Of a stretch of DNA of 48,005 nucleotides, positions 30,945 through 39,774 are shown in pieces. Under the pieces are notes generated by a model that made no database searches, was not told the origin of the DNA, and saw only the letters and a list, made by a program, of their open reading frames with translations. A program made the position numbers and the translations under genes. Numbering within the stretch: the stretch's first letter is position 1; each line of letters begins with the position of its first letter. Source of the stretch: DATLRC01 sp035534895 (GTDB lineage: Bacteria; Patescibacteriota; Saccharimonadia; Saccharimonadales; UBA4665); the NCBI GenBank assembly GCA_035534895.1, contig DATLRC010000018.1:1-48005 (forward strand). Direction: 5' to 3'.

Positions 30945-31154
30945 ATGTATAGTTTTCTGGTCCTAGGGTTAGTACCTGGTACTAATCTTCAAATCACATT
31001 TAAAATATGGATTGATCTAATTGGACTAATGGCTGATGGTATAGCTTTAGTTTGGTTATACCAAAAGCACCGCCCAGCGGTTCTGCCACAAGTTAATGAC
31101 AATCTAGAGAGTTCATCAAATATTGATCTTAGCCAAGCTCTGTCACAGTCTTAA
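30945..31154 (+). CDS. Small single-pass membrane protein (69 aa)
   Basis: A 69-aa protein starting MYSFLVLGLVPGTNLQITFK, with one or two hydrophobic segments (about 3-14 and 22-40) followed by a polar tail. AGGCGG about six bases before the ATG and a consensus promoter upstream support expression. The first segment is followed by ITFKIWIDLIGLMADGIALV, the more likely membrane helix. No family is recognised. Its end overlaps the convergent sbcB gene by 26 bases. Confidence 0.65.
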   Translation: MYSFLVLGLVPGTNLQITFKIWIDLIGLMADGIALVWLYQKHRPAVLPQVNDNLESSSNIDLSQALSQS

Positions 31155-32583
31155 TTGTATTGGCCCAAGCCTTAAGCTCAACTAAGAGTAGGCGTTGTTT
31201 ATCAGGTAGATCAGGTTTGTTGAGCTCTTTGACCCTTGCCAGGTACTGTCTTAGTTGACTGCTTGTCTCTCCACCGACTAACTTTCGCTTGATGAAATCG
31301 ATCCATTCAGTACGCTCCTGAGCACTCAACTCATCGGAAAAATTACGGGCTTTATAAAGCGGTAACAAAATTCTTAGTCTCGGGTCATGGAAATCAGACA
31401 AAAGCCCATTCAAGTCTTCGGGGCGGGCGGCTCGGACAACTCTTAGCAATTCTCGATCTGATTGATCTAAAAAACCATCGTATAGTCGGGCATCAACTGT
31501 CAATTGATTATCGATTAGGTCGGTTTGGGAAATAGCTCGACGTTCATCAAGTTGAACTGTTGCCAAAAGCATTTTCTGTCCAAAAGTCTTTGACTCCTTT
31601 CTGAGTATTTTAAGATGTTGGTTAATTGTAGCCAGATCTAGATCCAATTCTTCCTTGGTGGTTTCGTTTTGGAGCACGCCAAGTGGTGCAACCGCTGGAG
31701 AGCGATTATACTTTAGTGTTTTGACTGGTAATCTCAGCTTGCTTTGATCTTTTGTGAAACGCCAAGCATCAATTAGTTGATCAACGGTCATGTTTAAGAA
31801 TGGTCGCGGGTCGTAACGTAAATCGTAGACTAAAGCGCTATTTTGTTCAGGCTGTTCCGCCAATAGAGCAACGACTGAGGTATGCAGATATTGGCTTGGG
31901 TAATGACCTGACGTATAGATAAAGGGTTGGCCACCTTGAACTAGCTTTTGGACATTTTTCTTATGTCGCATGCTCAATAAATAATCGAATAGGTCTGGCT
32001 GCTTAGCGTGAATCAAGCGGGCAAGTTCAATTGTTGCCTTAACGTCATGTAGAGCATCGTGTGCATTATTATGTTTTAGTTTATTTACCGCCGTCAGTTG
32101 TTCTAGGCGGTTAGTCGGTTTACCGTCTGCCTGAAAGGCCCATTTCAGACCGTTTGGTCTTAGTGCTCGACACATCCGGACAACATCCAACAGATCCCAG
32201 CGAGAGCAATTACTGTCCCAGTGCCACTCGTAGGCATCGTAGAAATTGCGATAGTGTAAAAACCGCATGAATTCATCGTCAAAACGGATATTGTTATATC
32301 CAAGAAAGATAGTCTTTGGCTGAACGATCTGTTGATAAAAGTATTTTAAGAATTGAGCTTCACTTAATCCCTCGGCCACAGTTTGCTGAGGGGTAATGCC
32401 GGTTATTAAAACGGCTTCGGGACTAGGTAGTGTGTCCTGAGTCAGTTTAATAAGAAGATTGACCGGTTTACCGATTGGTTTCAGATTTAAGTCGGTACGT
32501 TGGCCACCAAACTGCATTATCCGGTCATCTCGAGGCTTAAGACCCGATGTCTCAAGATCGTAAAAGAAAAAACTGCCAACCAT
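31129..32583 (-). CDS. sbcB: Exodeoxyribonuclease I
   Basis: A 484-aa homologue of E. coli ExoI, a 3'-5' single-strand exonuclease used in repair and recombination. The DEDDh domain is intact: Asp9 and Glu11 in YDLETSG, Asp102/103 in NNIRFDDEF, and His175-Asp176 with Asp180 in HDALHDV. Residues 200-480 match the ExoI SH3-like and C-terminal parts (DLRYDPRPF, KTLKYNRSPAVAPL). Length is close to the E. coli protein. It follows obg by about 21 bases in one transcription unit. Confidence 0.93.
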   Translation of the reverse strand: MVGSFFFYDLETSGLKPRDDRIMQFGGQRTDLNLKPIGKPVNLLIKLTQDTLPSPEAVLITGITPQQTVAEGLSEAQFLKYFYQQIVQPKTIFLGYNNIRFDDEFMRFLHYRNFYDAYEWHWDSNCSRWDLLDVVRMCRALRPNGLKWAFQADGKPTNRLEQLTAVNKLKHNNAHDALHDVKATIELARLIHAKQPDLFDYLLSMRHKKNVQKLVQGGQPFIYTSGHYPSQYLHTSVVALLAEQPEQNSALVYDLRYDPRPFLNMTVDQLIDAWRFTKDQSKLRLPVKTLKYNRSPAVAPLGVLQNETTKEELDLDLATINQHLKILRKESKTFGQKMLLATVQLDERRAISQTDLIDNQLTVDARLYDGFLDQSDRELLRVVRAARPEDLNGLLSDFHDPRLRILLPLYKARNFSDELSAQERTEWIDFIKRKLVGGETSSQLRQYLARVKELNKPDLPDKQRLLLVELKAWANTIKTVTELG

Positions 32584-32604
32584 GATTAGCTATCAGTGTA
32601 GCAA

Positions 32605-33879
32605 TCAGTATTCAAATTGACCAATGGCGGCAACACGCACCGTTTGACCTGGTTCGATGCCCTGACGAACCAGCTCATGCAAAATACCCATCTTTTTCAT
32701 TATGTCACGCAATCGCTGAGTGGCCTCGTCATTATCAAAATCTGTTCTTCTTGCAAATTGTTCAATCTTGGATCCATTAACAATAAAAACGTGGTCTTCT
32801 TTTACAACCTGCCATTGAATAGTCGTGTCAGCCAAGGTGAGTATTGGTTTGATGGTTTTTGGATTTTGTTTTTTGGATTTCTGATCTACTTTTTGGACTT
32901 GCTTCTTAATTTCAAACAGCAGCTCCTTAATTCCCAAACCAGAATGAGCTGAGATTGCACAGATAAATGTCTTTTCGGGAACCACCTTCCTCAATTGGTC
33001 TTTTAGGTCGCCTACTATTTCCGTGTCAAGACCTTCCACTTTAGTAAGGGCAATAATAGCCGGGCGTTTGGCAAGCGCGGGCTGATAAGCCTTTAGTTCG
33101 TTAACAACAACCTGGTAGGCATGAGCCACATTATCTTGGTAGGCATCAATTAGGTGCAAAATAACTGCTGTCCGTTCAATATGCCTTAAGAAATCGTGTC
33201 CTAGTCCTTTGCCAGCGGCGGCTCCTTCAATTAAGCCGGGGATATCGGCCATTAGAATGGTTGAGTGATGGTCTATGTCTACAACTCCTAAGTTCGGTGT
33301 AATGGTCGTAAATGGATAATCAGCAATTTCAGGCTGAGCATTACTTAACTTGCTAAGTAGTGTTGATTTGCCAGCATTGGGCGCTCCAACAAGTCCAACA
33401 TCAGCTATCATTTTAAGCTCCAGGGTTAGGCTACGCTCCTCACCAGCTTCGCCTTTCTCTGCAAATCTGGGCGCTTGACGCACTGAGGAGACAAAATGAG
33501 CATTGCCAAAGCCACCCCGTCCACCGACAGCAATGACTGCCTTTTGGCCGTCTTTGGTCAAATCAGCAATAGTCAAACCAGCTTCAGAAATAGCCATAGT
33601 TCCTACTGGTACAGCCATTTCTAAATCTGCCTCGCTTTTACCGTGCTTTCGGTCTTTGCCGCCTGGATGACCATCTTTGGCTCGCAGTTCCTTCTGATAA
33701 CGAAATTGAACCAGGCTGTTTTGGTTACGACTGGCAACTAGAAGTACGTCACCGCCGTCACCTCCATCGCCACCATTTGGACCTCCCTTGGCAATAAACT
33801 TCTCACGTCGGAAACTGATTTTACCGTCACCGCCGTCACCGGCTTTGGCTTGGACTTGCACCTTATCTATGAAATGCAT
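32605..33879 (-). CDS. obg: GTPase Obg
   Basis: A 424-aa Obg/CgtA GTPase in large-subunit ribosome assembly and stress response. The glycine-rich Obg fold (about 1-158) begins FIDKVQVQAKAGDGGDGKIS. The G domain has G1 GAPNAGKST, switch region TTITPNLGVV, G3 DIPGLIEGAA and G4 TKVE. The C-terminal OCT domain (about 345-424) ends VRVAAIGQFEY. TATACT lies ten bases upstream without a good -35 box. It is the first gene before sbcB. Confidence 0.96.
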   Translation of the reverse strand: MHFIDKVQVQAKAGDGGDGKISFRREKFIAKGGPNGGDGGDGGDVLLVASRNQNSLVQFRYQKELRAKDGHPGGKDRKHGKSEADLEMAVPVGTMAISEAGLTIADLTKDGQKAVIAVGGRGGFGNAHFVSSVRQAPRFAEKGEAGEERSLTLELKMIADVGLVGAPNAGKSTLLSKLSNAQPEIADYPFTTITPNLGVVDIDHHSTILMADIPGLIEGAAAGKGLGHDFLRHIERTAVILHLIDAYQDNVAHAYQVVVNELKAYQPALAKRPAIIALTKVEGLDTEIVGDLKDQLRKVVPEKTFICAISAHSGLGIKELLFEIKKQVQKVDQKSKKQNPKTIKPILTLADTTIQWQVVKEDHVFIVNGSKIEQFARRTDFDNDEATQRLRDIMKKMGILHELVRQGIEPGQTVRVAAIGQFEY

Positions 33880-33953
33880 CTGCTATAAGAGTATATGGTT
33901 TGTGTCTTATGATCCAGTTATTCTCTTGTTTTGGTAATTTGACGAATTCCGCC

Positions 33954-35024
33954 TTAGTGGTAAATATAGTGCTCAAAAAGATAAGCCGGTACCCAGCCGC
34001 TGTGGCCAACTCTATCGAAGCCACCGCCGTCACCGTAGTTATTCATATCATTGTACTTAATCATTGAACCATCAGACGAAACGGCGCTAACAATAGCCAC
34101 GTGTCCTTCCCAGCCTGCCGAGGTTTGAGCAATAGCACCAACTCTTGGTGCACTGCTTACTGTCCAGCCACTAAGAGCCGCAAAGTAGGCCCAAGTATTT
34201 GCATTACCCCAGTTGCTGGGCACAGCTATTTGGGTTGCCACATACCATGTACAGTAACCCCAGTCATAGCCATTACTACCGTAAAGTGCGTAAAAAGACG
34301 GGGCACTTATTTGGACAATAGTTCCATTTGGTATAATGATTTGTTCACCAACCTTAAGTCCACTAATCTCGGCATCATTAATGGCAATGATCTGGTCTTT
34401 ATTGGAGCTAAATCTTGAGGCTAGGTTATCAGGAGTATCACCAGCTTTAACTACATAAACAATACCGTTAACTGGGGGTATAACTAGCTTCTGATTTGCC
34501 ACAAGGTTGTTACTGGCTATGTTGTTTGACCAGCGGATACTGTCTGAGGTAACTCCAAATTTTGCGGCCAAAGAGGTTAGGCTGTCCCCTGGTTTAGTCG
34601 TATAGTTTTGGATATCAGCCCTTGATTTAAAGGCAGTAGCTACGACCTGTGGCTTGATAGCCACCGTGCTTGTGGCAGAAGTGATGGCTAATTCAGCCTG
34701 CTCTGACTCAGCTTGGTTTGTAATCGCGGTTGCTTCAGGCAGTCTATCGAGACGAGCCACCGTAACTGCCACGTCGGCTGAGGCCAATTGATCTAGTGGG
34801 TTAACGGCAGTAACCGAGCCTGGTACACCACCAAGCGATGAAGCATTAACTGTTCGGCTACTGTTTTGATTAGACAAAATAAAAGTTGCAGTTGCAATTA
34901 AAATCAAAAGATTACTACAAACCAGGCCCCACCTTACGATACGGCGATGGATTGTTCGCCGACCAAGACGATTAAGCAGACGCTTATAGAGCTTGGCATT
35001 CCGGATGTTGGGATTAACTGCCAA
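33954..35024 (-). CDS. LysM-CHAP peptidoglycan hydrolase
   Basis: A 356-aa wall enzyme. A basic N-terminus and a membrane helix (about 31-50) lead to an export linker. Two LysM domains (about 138-182, NYTTKPGDSLTSLAAKFGVT; about 189-232, YVVKAGDTPDNLASRFSSNK) bind peptidoglycan. A CHAP domain (about 245-350) has the catalytic Cys in WGYCTWYVA and His in GHVAIVS, cutting peptide cross-links or acting as amidase. The start is TTG; no better upstream start exists. Family members serve in daughter-cell separation or in attack on host walls. The 35025-35233 gap upstream contains no further gene. Confidence 0.9.
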   Translation of the reverse strand: MAVNPNIRNAKLYKRLLNRLGRRTIHRRIVRWGLVCSNLLILIATATFILSNQNSSRTVNASSLGGVPGSVTAVNPLDQLASADVAVTVARLDRLPEATAITNQAESEQAELAITSATSTVAIKPQVVATAFKSRADIQNYTTKPGDSLTSLAAKFGVTSDSIRWSNNIASNNLVANQKLVIPPVNGIVYVVKAGDTPDNLASRFSSNKDQIIAINDAEISGLKVGEQIIIPNGTIVQISAPSFYALYGSNGYDWGYCTWYVATQIAVPSNWGNANTWAYFAALSGWTVSSAPRVGAIAQTSAGWEGHVAIVSAVSSDGSMIKYNDMNNYGDGGGFDRVGHSGWVPAYLFEHYIYH

Positions 35025-35233
35025 GCGTACATATGCACTACGAGAAGTCGTATTACTAATACACTGCTCCAGAGTAAGTTAACAAAAAGGGTCCAGGGTT
35101 TTCACCCTAGGCATAATATTGTGCTTGATATGAATTTAAGCACCAAGATATTACTATTAAAGTTTATCAGATTTGACTTGAATTACAAGCTTATTCTAGG
35201 GGTCAAGACAGTTGTCAAGATTCTGGACATTAG

Positions 35234-36286
35234 CTAATTGTTGCATAGTTTATGACAGTACTGGGCTGTTAAGGCTTGATGTTCAGCAAGAGTATGACTA
35301 AAGTAGGTCGTTCCATCATCTCCAGTCACAAAATAAAGCCAGTCTGTGTTTGCCGGATGAGCCGTTGACTGCAACGCACTAAGGCTTACCGTGCTAATAG
35401 GGCTAGGAGGCAAACCGTTGTGAAGTAGTGTATTGTAGGGTGAATCGTAACTAAGGGAAGGTGCCTCTCCGGCGGCTATAGCACCATAATTAGCAGTTAC
35501 ATCTGACCCGAGCACCATGCCATTTGCTAAACGTTTTAGAAAAACTTGGGCCACCTGGGTTCGGTCGTTGGGCTTGGAAACTTCCTGTTCAACTATTGAG
35601 GCTAAAGTAATGCCTTGATAAATGCTCAAGCCTTCGTTGGCAAAAGCAACCTGTAAATTAGGAGTGATTTTTTGTCCCATTTCAACCAAAGATTCACGAA
35701 TAATGACTTCTGGATCAGTGTCGGCTGCTTTCTGAAAAGTATCGGGGAATAGCAAGCCCTCTAGGCTATTAACGTTGGTCGGCTTGTAAGCCAAGACCGG
35801 TAATCCAGTATAGAGACCCGGCTGTAGGGCATGGTCTACGGCTGATGGATTGAAACCATCATTGATTAAATCGGCTTGTACCTGGTCAATGCGCCTTCCG
35901 GGTAAGATAGTCACAAGATTTGTCGTTACCTTGCCAGAGGTCAGGGTCTGAACAATCCTTGCCGTTGACTCATCTGAAGCAAGGGCATAGGTACCAGCTT
36001 GCAGTTTTTCGGTCAGCTCTTGGCCATGGACATACCACTCAAAAGCCCAAGCATTCCGGATAAGATGCTTTGAGTGCAACAAGTCAGCTATTTCCTTGAC
36101 TGAACTACCACTCTTTACGGTCACAATCTGCGTTTTCGGATTATTATTAACCGGGCCAAGACTCAGGTCATAAACATGTCTTATAGCCAAAGTAAAAGTT
36201 ATTAGTAAAACAAAAACTGCGCCTAGCAAAACTATTAATTTTGTTAGCATTAGTTTACGCGAATTTCGAGCAGAATAATTAGTCAT
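35234..36286 (-). CDS. mltG: Endolytic murein transglycosylase MltG
   Basis: A 350-aa MltG (YceG-like) enzyme that cuts nascent glycan strands and sets their length. One membrane helix (about 13-33) leads to a LysM-like subdomain (GSSVKEIADLLHSKHLI) and the catalytic domain with YQGITLASIVEQEVSKPNDR containing the active Glu. TVSLSALQSTAHPANTDWLY near 300-325 is also conserved. The ATG directly follows the ruvX stop (TAGATG), so the two are coupled. It is the last gene of the ftsA operon. Confidence 0.93.
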   Translation of the reverse strand: MTNYSARNSRKLMLTKLIVLLGAVFVLLITFTLAIRHVYDLSLGPVNNNPKTQIVTVKSGSSVKEIADLLHSKHLIRNAWAFEWYVHGQELTEKLQAGTYALASDESTARIVQTLTSGKVTTNLVTILPGRRIDQVQADLINDGFNPSAVDHALQPGLYTGLPVLAYKPTNVNSLEGLLFPDTFQKAADTDPEVIIRESLVEMGQKITPNLQVAFANEGLSIYQGITLASIVEQEVSKPNDRTQVAQVFLKRLANGMVLGSDVTANYGAIAAGEAPSLSYDSPYNTLLHNGLPPSPISTVSLSALQSTAHPANTDWLYFVTGDDGTTYFSHTLAEHQALTAQYCHKLCNN

Positions 36287-36700
36287 CTAGATTTTGTCTA
36301 CCTCTCCCAGAAAATCTTCCAGTATATATGTCGCACTCAAGGCATCGACATCTTCTTTAGTATACGCCTTTCGCCTAGATATAAGTTCGTTTTCAGCCTG
36401 TTTGGAAGTAAGTGCTTCATCCTGGAAATATATTGGCAAGCCAATATATTCCTTAAGTGTAGTTGCAAATTGTCTAACAAAACTGGTTTGAGCTGTATCT
36501 TGACCGTCTAGCCCCCGAGGTAAACCAACTACTAGTAGCTTGGCCTTGTTGTCTGCGACTAGGGCTAACAAACGATCTAAAAAAGTATGGTCATTTTTAA
36601 GTGTTATTAACGGCCTGGCCAAACGGTTTTGGGTTGAGGCAATGGCCAATCCGATACGAACCTGGCCAATATCCAAAGCTAGATAAGAATTAGTGAGCAT
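36287..36700 (-). CDS. ruvX: Holliday-junction resolvase-like protein RuvX (YqgF)
   Basis: A 137-aa YqgF/RuvX protein of RNase H fold. The first catalytic Asp is in LALDIGQVRIGLAIA, the second acidic residue is near VVGLPRGLDG, and the C-terminal DEALTSKQAE plus EDVDALSATYILEDFL motifs are conserved. YqgF proteins act in pre-16S rRNA 5' end processing and are also linked to junction resolution. Its ATG overlaps the upstream gene by 11 bases. Operon order: ftsA, single-pass protein, ruvX, mltG. Confidence 0.92.
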   Translation of the reverse strand: MLTNSYLALDIGQVRIGLAIASTQNRLARPLITLKNDHTFLDRLLALVADNKAKLLVVGLPRGLDGQDTAQTSFVRQFATTLKEYIGLPIYFQDEALTSKQAENELISRRKAYTKEDVDALSATYILEDFLGEVDKI

Positions 36701-38402
36701 TCACAGTTTGTGTTGGTTTAGCTATAATTACCGTGATTTTACTGACTTTCTGAGGAGCTGTAGTAACCCAGAAAGGGCTGAACTTAACGTCTATAGAGGT
36801 GACTCCGGGATTACTTTTAAGTAGTGTTTCTATATCGCCACTTTTTTTACCTGCTACTAATTTTTTTATGCTATTAACGCTCAGATCGGGACCGACAGTT
36901 GCTAGTGTTTGAATATTAAGTTGAATCGTGGTAGCTGTATTATTTAACGTCTTAAAGCTAGCGCTATTCAAACCATCATCAAGAATACTCTGCTTAGTAG
37001 TGTCGATCTGGCTATTTATATTTGCGGCTAAGAGAGTTTGTAGATCAGATTGCTTAGCACCAAACATTGTATAGGTAACAACTTCGGTTACGGTTACACT
37101 GTCTGCAGTGTCGCCGACATTGGCACTAGTTGTAATTGTTGGAGTCCCCGGACTAAAGGTTGAGGTAAAAGCATATAACTTTACATGGCTCAACTGATTA
37201 ACCAAATCCTGTTGGACACTTGTATCAGTAGTGCTGATTTTCTGTTTTGCACTATCTATATCTGCTTGGGCAACGACCTGGACAATATCGTCTGTGCCAC
37301 CTGTCATAGCAGTGTTTGAACTAGCTGTAACGTCGTTACTTCGGCCGGCAACACTAAAAGTGGTTGGAGCAACGTTATAGGCTACTCCCGGACTTTGGGC
37401 AATAACCGGTGTCGCACTACTTGATTGATAGCTTATACAGTTTGAGCCTGAAAGTTGAGGTGAACCAAACGTAGTATCCTGTTGTGTTATAAAAGTTAGC
37501 CCGTTAGTACTGATGCCGGTACCGGCTGGAATATATGCGGGTGGCGTAAAAGTATTGCATTCTTTAGCCGACATACTGACGCTTCCACTAGCTTTAGCAC
37601 CGATGTTTTTCTGGCCTGTCGTTGTAGATGCTTGGGTATAGGTCTTTTGTTCTTGTACCTGCTTAGCAGGGATAATGTTTTGGGTTGTATCCAGCGATTT
37701 TGCTCCGGTGTCTAGGGTAAAATTAACATTGGTATTTACATTACTGGCATCGGTTTTGATGGCAATCGTTGCCTTTGGTAGGGCAATATTTGCGAGATAA
37801 AATAACAAGATTACTACTCCCAGGCCTAGGACACCAAAAACTAGCCAGAGTCGAAAACGGTTAAAGTTGGGTACTCTTAGTTTTTTGTTCTTTTTGATCG
37901 TAGGCGTCTGACCAGTTGTGGCTTCTGGTGACTCAGTGGCAACTGGTTCCTCTTCATTATCAATCTCTATTGTTTCTACGCCATCACTTGTGGTAAGCGT
38001 ACTGCCACCAGCTATTGCTGCAAGTTCGCCAATTGGTCGATTGCCAGCAGTTGCAACCGTTACTTCAGATGGATCTTCTTCTATTGACTCTTCGTTGTTC
38101 AAGCCAGTGACTGGTGCTATAGGAACAACCGGTTTACTGGTAAGGCTTTTGGCAACTCGCAGACCAACAGCACCAGCAAGAGGAAGTAGACCTGCCTCAC
38201 TAGTGATAAGAACTAAGTGTTTTTTGGCTTGCTCGGCACTACGGCTAAGTAATTTCATATTAACAATACTCTGGAACACGCTAGCCCGTTTTGGTAAAAC
38301 CAGAGCTACTATTTTGTTTTTTGAGACGCTAACTTTATCAATGATGGCAGTGATTTCGTCATCAATATCTATGTATATAACGTCTTTGTTCGGCTCAGTC
38401 AT
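36690..38402 (-). CDS. Conserved single-pass membrane protein with baseplate-J-like outer domain
   Basis: A 570-aa protein of the FtsA operon. Residues 5-90 form a small cytoplasmic domain (DVIYIDIDDEITAIIDKV, KIVALVLPKRASVFQSIVNM, LITSEAGLLPLAGAVG). An acidic linker (100-170) and one helix (184-207) follow. The remaining 360 residues are outside, rich in Thr, Ser and Val, with repeated beta patterns and paired Cys. The layout recalls Patescibacterial proteins annotated as baseplate J/gp47-like, but it is not a phage protein here. Its ATG shares one base with the ftsA stop (TGATG). Function unknown; a division or envelope role is inferred from the operon. Confidence 0.7.
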   Translation of the reverse strand: MTEPNKDVIYIDIDDEITAIIDKVSVSKNKIVALVLPKRASVFQSIVNMKLLSRSAEQAKKHLVLITSEAGLLPLAGAVGLRVAKSLTSKPVVPIAPVTGLNNEESIEEDPSEVTVATAGNRPIGELAAIAGGSTLTTSDGVETIEIDNEEEPVATESPEATTGQTPTIKKNKKLRVPNFNRFRLWLVFGVLGLGVVILLFYLANIALPKATIAIKTDASNVNTNVNFTLDTGAKSLDTTQNIIPAKQVQEQKTYTQASTTTGQKNIGAKASGSVSMSAKECNTFTPPAYIPAGTGISTNGLTFITQQDTTFGSPQLSGSNCISYQSSSATPVIAQSPGVAYNVAPTTFSVAGRSNDVTASSNTAMTGGTDDIVQVVAQADIDSAKQKISTTDTSVQQDLVNQLSHVKLYAFTSTFSPGTPTITTSANVGDTADSVTVTEVVTYTMFGAKQSDLQTLLAANINSQIDTTKQSILDDGLNSASFKTLNNTATTIQLNIQTLATVGPDLSVNSIKKLVAGKKSGDIETLLKSNPGVTSIDVKFSPFWVTTAPQKVSKITVIIAKPTQTVNAH

Positions 38403-39745
38403 CAGACTCTTAACATCCTGTCTATCTTTTCACGGATTGAATTATTAGTGTTTTCACTAAACTGAAGCGTGTCAAGGCCAACTCTCAGTAAGCCCATCGC
38501 AGTTATAAAAGTATGGTCGTTGACGGCTCCGGTTTTATCAATAATACCGACTACCTGTTCCGGTCGAATATGATGAACGCTAGGTTTACGAGTAAAGGGC
38601 AGGGCTCGATACCATTCAGAAGATTCAAGTCTTTCGATCAATAAGTCCAATGATGAGCCTCCACCACACAAGAACATGTGATATGGTAAGTGATCTAGTT
38701 TTGTGAATTCGCCAAGAGCTAGTTCAACACCACTTACCCAAACATTGACTGTCTTACCAAGAGCAGCCTCAATGGCCGGTCTCTTTTGTGTCGGCACTTT
38801 ATTGGTGCTCAAACCCAACTTAAGTTCTTCTGCTTGATCAAATTCGACATTCAGTTCTCTCTCGATTGCTCGCGTATAAGCACGTCCACCTATACCAAAC
38901 ATCTTAGTCCCTTGAACGCCACCATCATTAATAACAGCGATGTCGGTTGTACCGCCGCCAACATCCATTAAAATAGCACTTAGGGATTGGTTGGGTTTAT
39001 CTCCTATAACAGCTCTGGCTACGGCAAACGGTTCAGCCGCTACAGCCAGTAGATCAAGGTCCAATTCCTGAGCTGTCTTTTCCAAGGCCCCTATATGAAT
39101 CATTGGCGCAAAGGCCGTATAAAGCTGAACCACAACGTCCTTGCCTTGAAATCCTATAGGATTAGTTACCGGATAGCCGTCAATTTCAATACTGACAAGT
39201 GCGCTGTTCACTAATCTAACTTCAACTTCTTTACCACCCAACTCCCAGGCTAGTTCTTGTTTGGCTCTTGCTTCTGCTCGTTCTTGAACTAAACGAACAA
39301 TTTTCTCCATCTCATTCAACTCAAGTGGCGTAGAAGGAACCTTGCGGGCCACTCTTACGGTAGTGGTAGTACCCTTAACAAGCTCGCCAGCAATGCCAAT
39401 GATTGTTGTCCGGACACTGATACCGGCTTGGGTTTCTGCTTGGTTAAGAGCTTGGTCACAGTTTTCTACTACACTGGCGATATCGGCTATTGCTCCGGCC
39501 TGCATATCCTTTAGCGCCTGATGGGCTCGGCCAACACCAATAATTTCAATACTATTATCCTGTCTTACCTGGCCAATAAGTGCTTTGACAAACTCGGTGC
39601 CAATATCAAGGGCCACAAAATAACGTTCATTTGCTCTAGAAGGTCTCTTGGACCTTATATTACCAACCAGCCAGGAAGCTCTCTGAAGAGTCTTTTTAGC
39701 AATATCTTGGCTAATGTTCTTGATTTTTTGAAGCATAATCATCAT
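38402..39745 (-). CDS. ftsA: Cell division protein FtsA (actin-like)
   Basis: A 447-aa actin-family protein. The phosphate-1 motif is VALDIGTEFVKALIGQV, followed by an SHS2-like 1C segment (ISVRTTIIGIAGELVKG), phosphate-2 LMDVGGGTTDIAVI and adenosine motif FLCGGGSSLD. The last 12 residues (SIREKIDRMLRV) resemble the amphipathic membrane-targeting helix of FtsA. A 40-residue N-terminal extension is also amphipathic. FtsA tethers FtsZ filaments to the membrane; ftsZ is not in this window. Start could be any of three close ATGs after a TATACT box at about 39755. Confidence 0.88.
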   Translation of the reverse strand: MMIMLQKIKNISQDIAKKTLQRASWLVGNIRSKRPSRANERYFVALDIGTEFVKALIGQVRQDNSIEIIGVGRAHQALKDMQAGAIADIASVVENCDQALNQAETQAGISVRTTIIGIAGELVKGTTTTVRVARKVPSTPLELNEMEKIVRLVQERAEARAKQELAWELGGKEVEVRLVNSALVSIEIDGYPVTNPIGFQGKDVVVQLYTAFAPMIHIGALEKTAQELDLDLLAVAAEPFAVARAVIGDKPNQSLSAILMDVGGGTTDIAVINDGGVQGTKMFGIGGRAYTRAIERELNVEFDQAEELKLGLSTNKVPTQKRPAIEAALGKTVNVWVSGVELALGEFTKLDHLPYHMFLCGGGSSLDLLIERLESSEWYRALPFTRKPSVHHIRPEQVVGIIDKTGAVNDHTFITAMGLLRVGLDTLQFSENTNNSIREKIDRMLRV

Positions 39746-39774
39746 CTAGTATAACACTTGAGATACGACCAGAG

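Noticed and set aside
34947..35237. 96-aa plus-strand frame upstream of mltG
   Set aside because: It has no ribosome site and overlaps the LysM-CHAP N-terminus on the other strand. No motif is seen.
36690..38402. Phage tail or contractile injection system based on baseplate-J similarity
   Set aside because: No tail tube, sheath or spike genes are near. The protein is membrane-anchored and sits in a division/wall operon.
37918..38448. 176-aa plus-strand frame rich in Ser and Ala
   Set aside because: It lies entirely antisense to the single-pass protein and ftsA genes, which have overlapping starts and conserved motifs.
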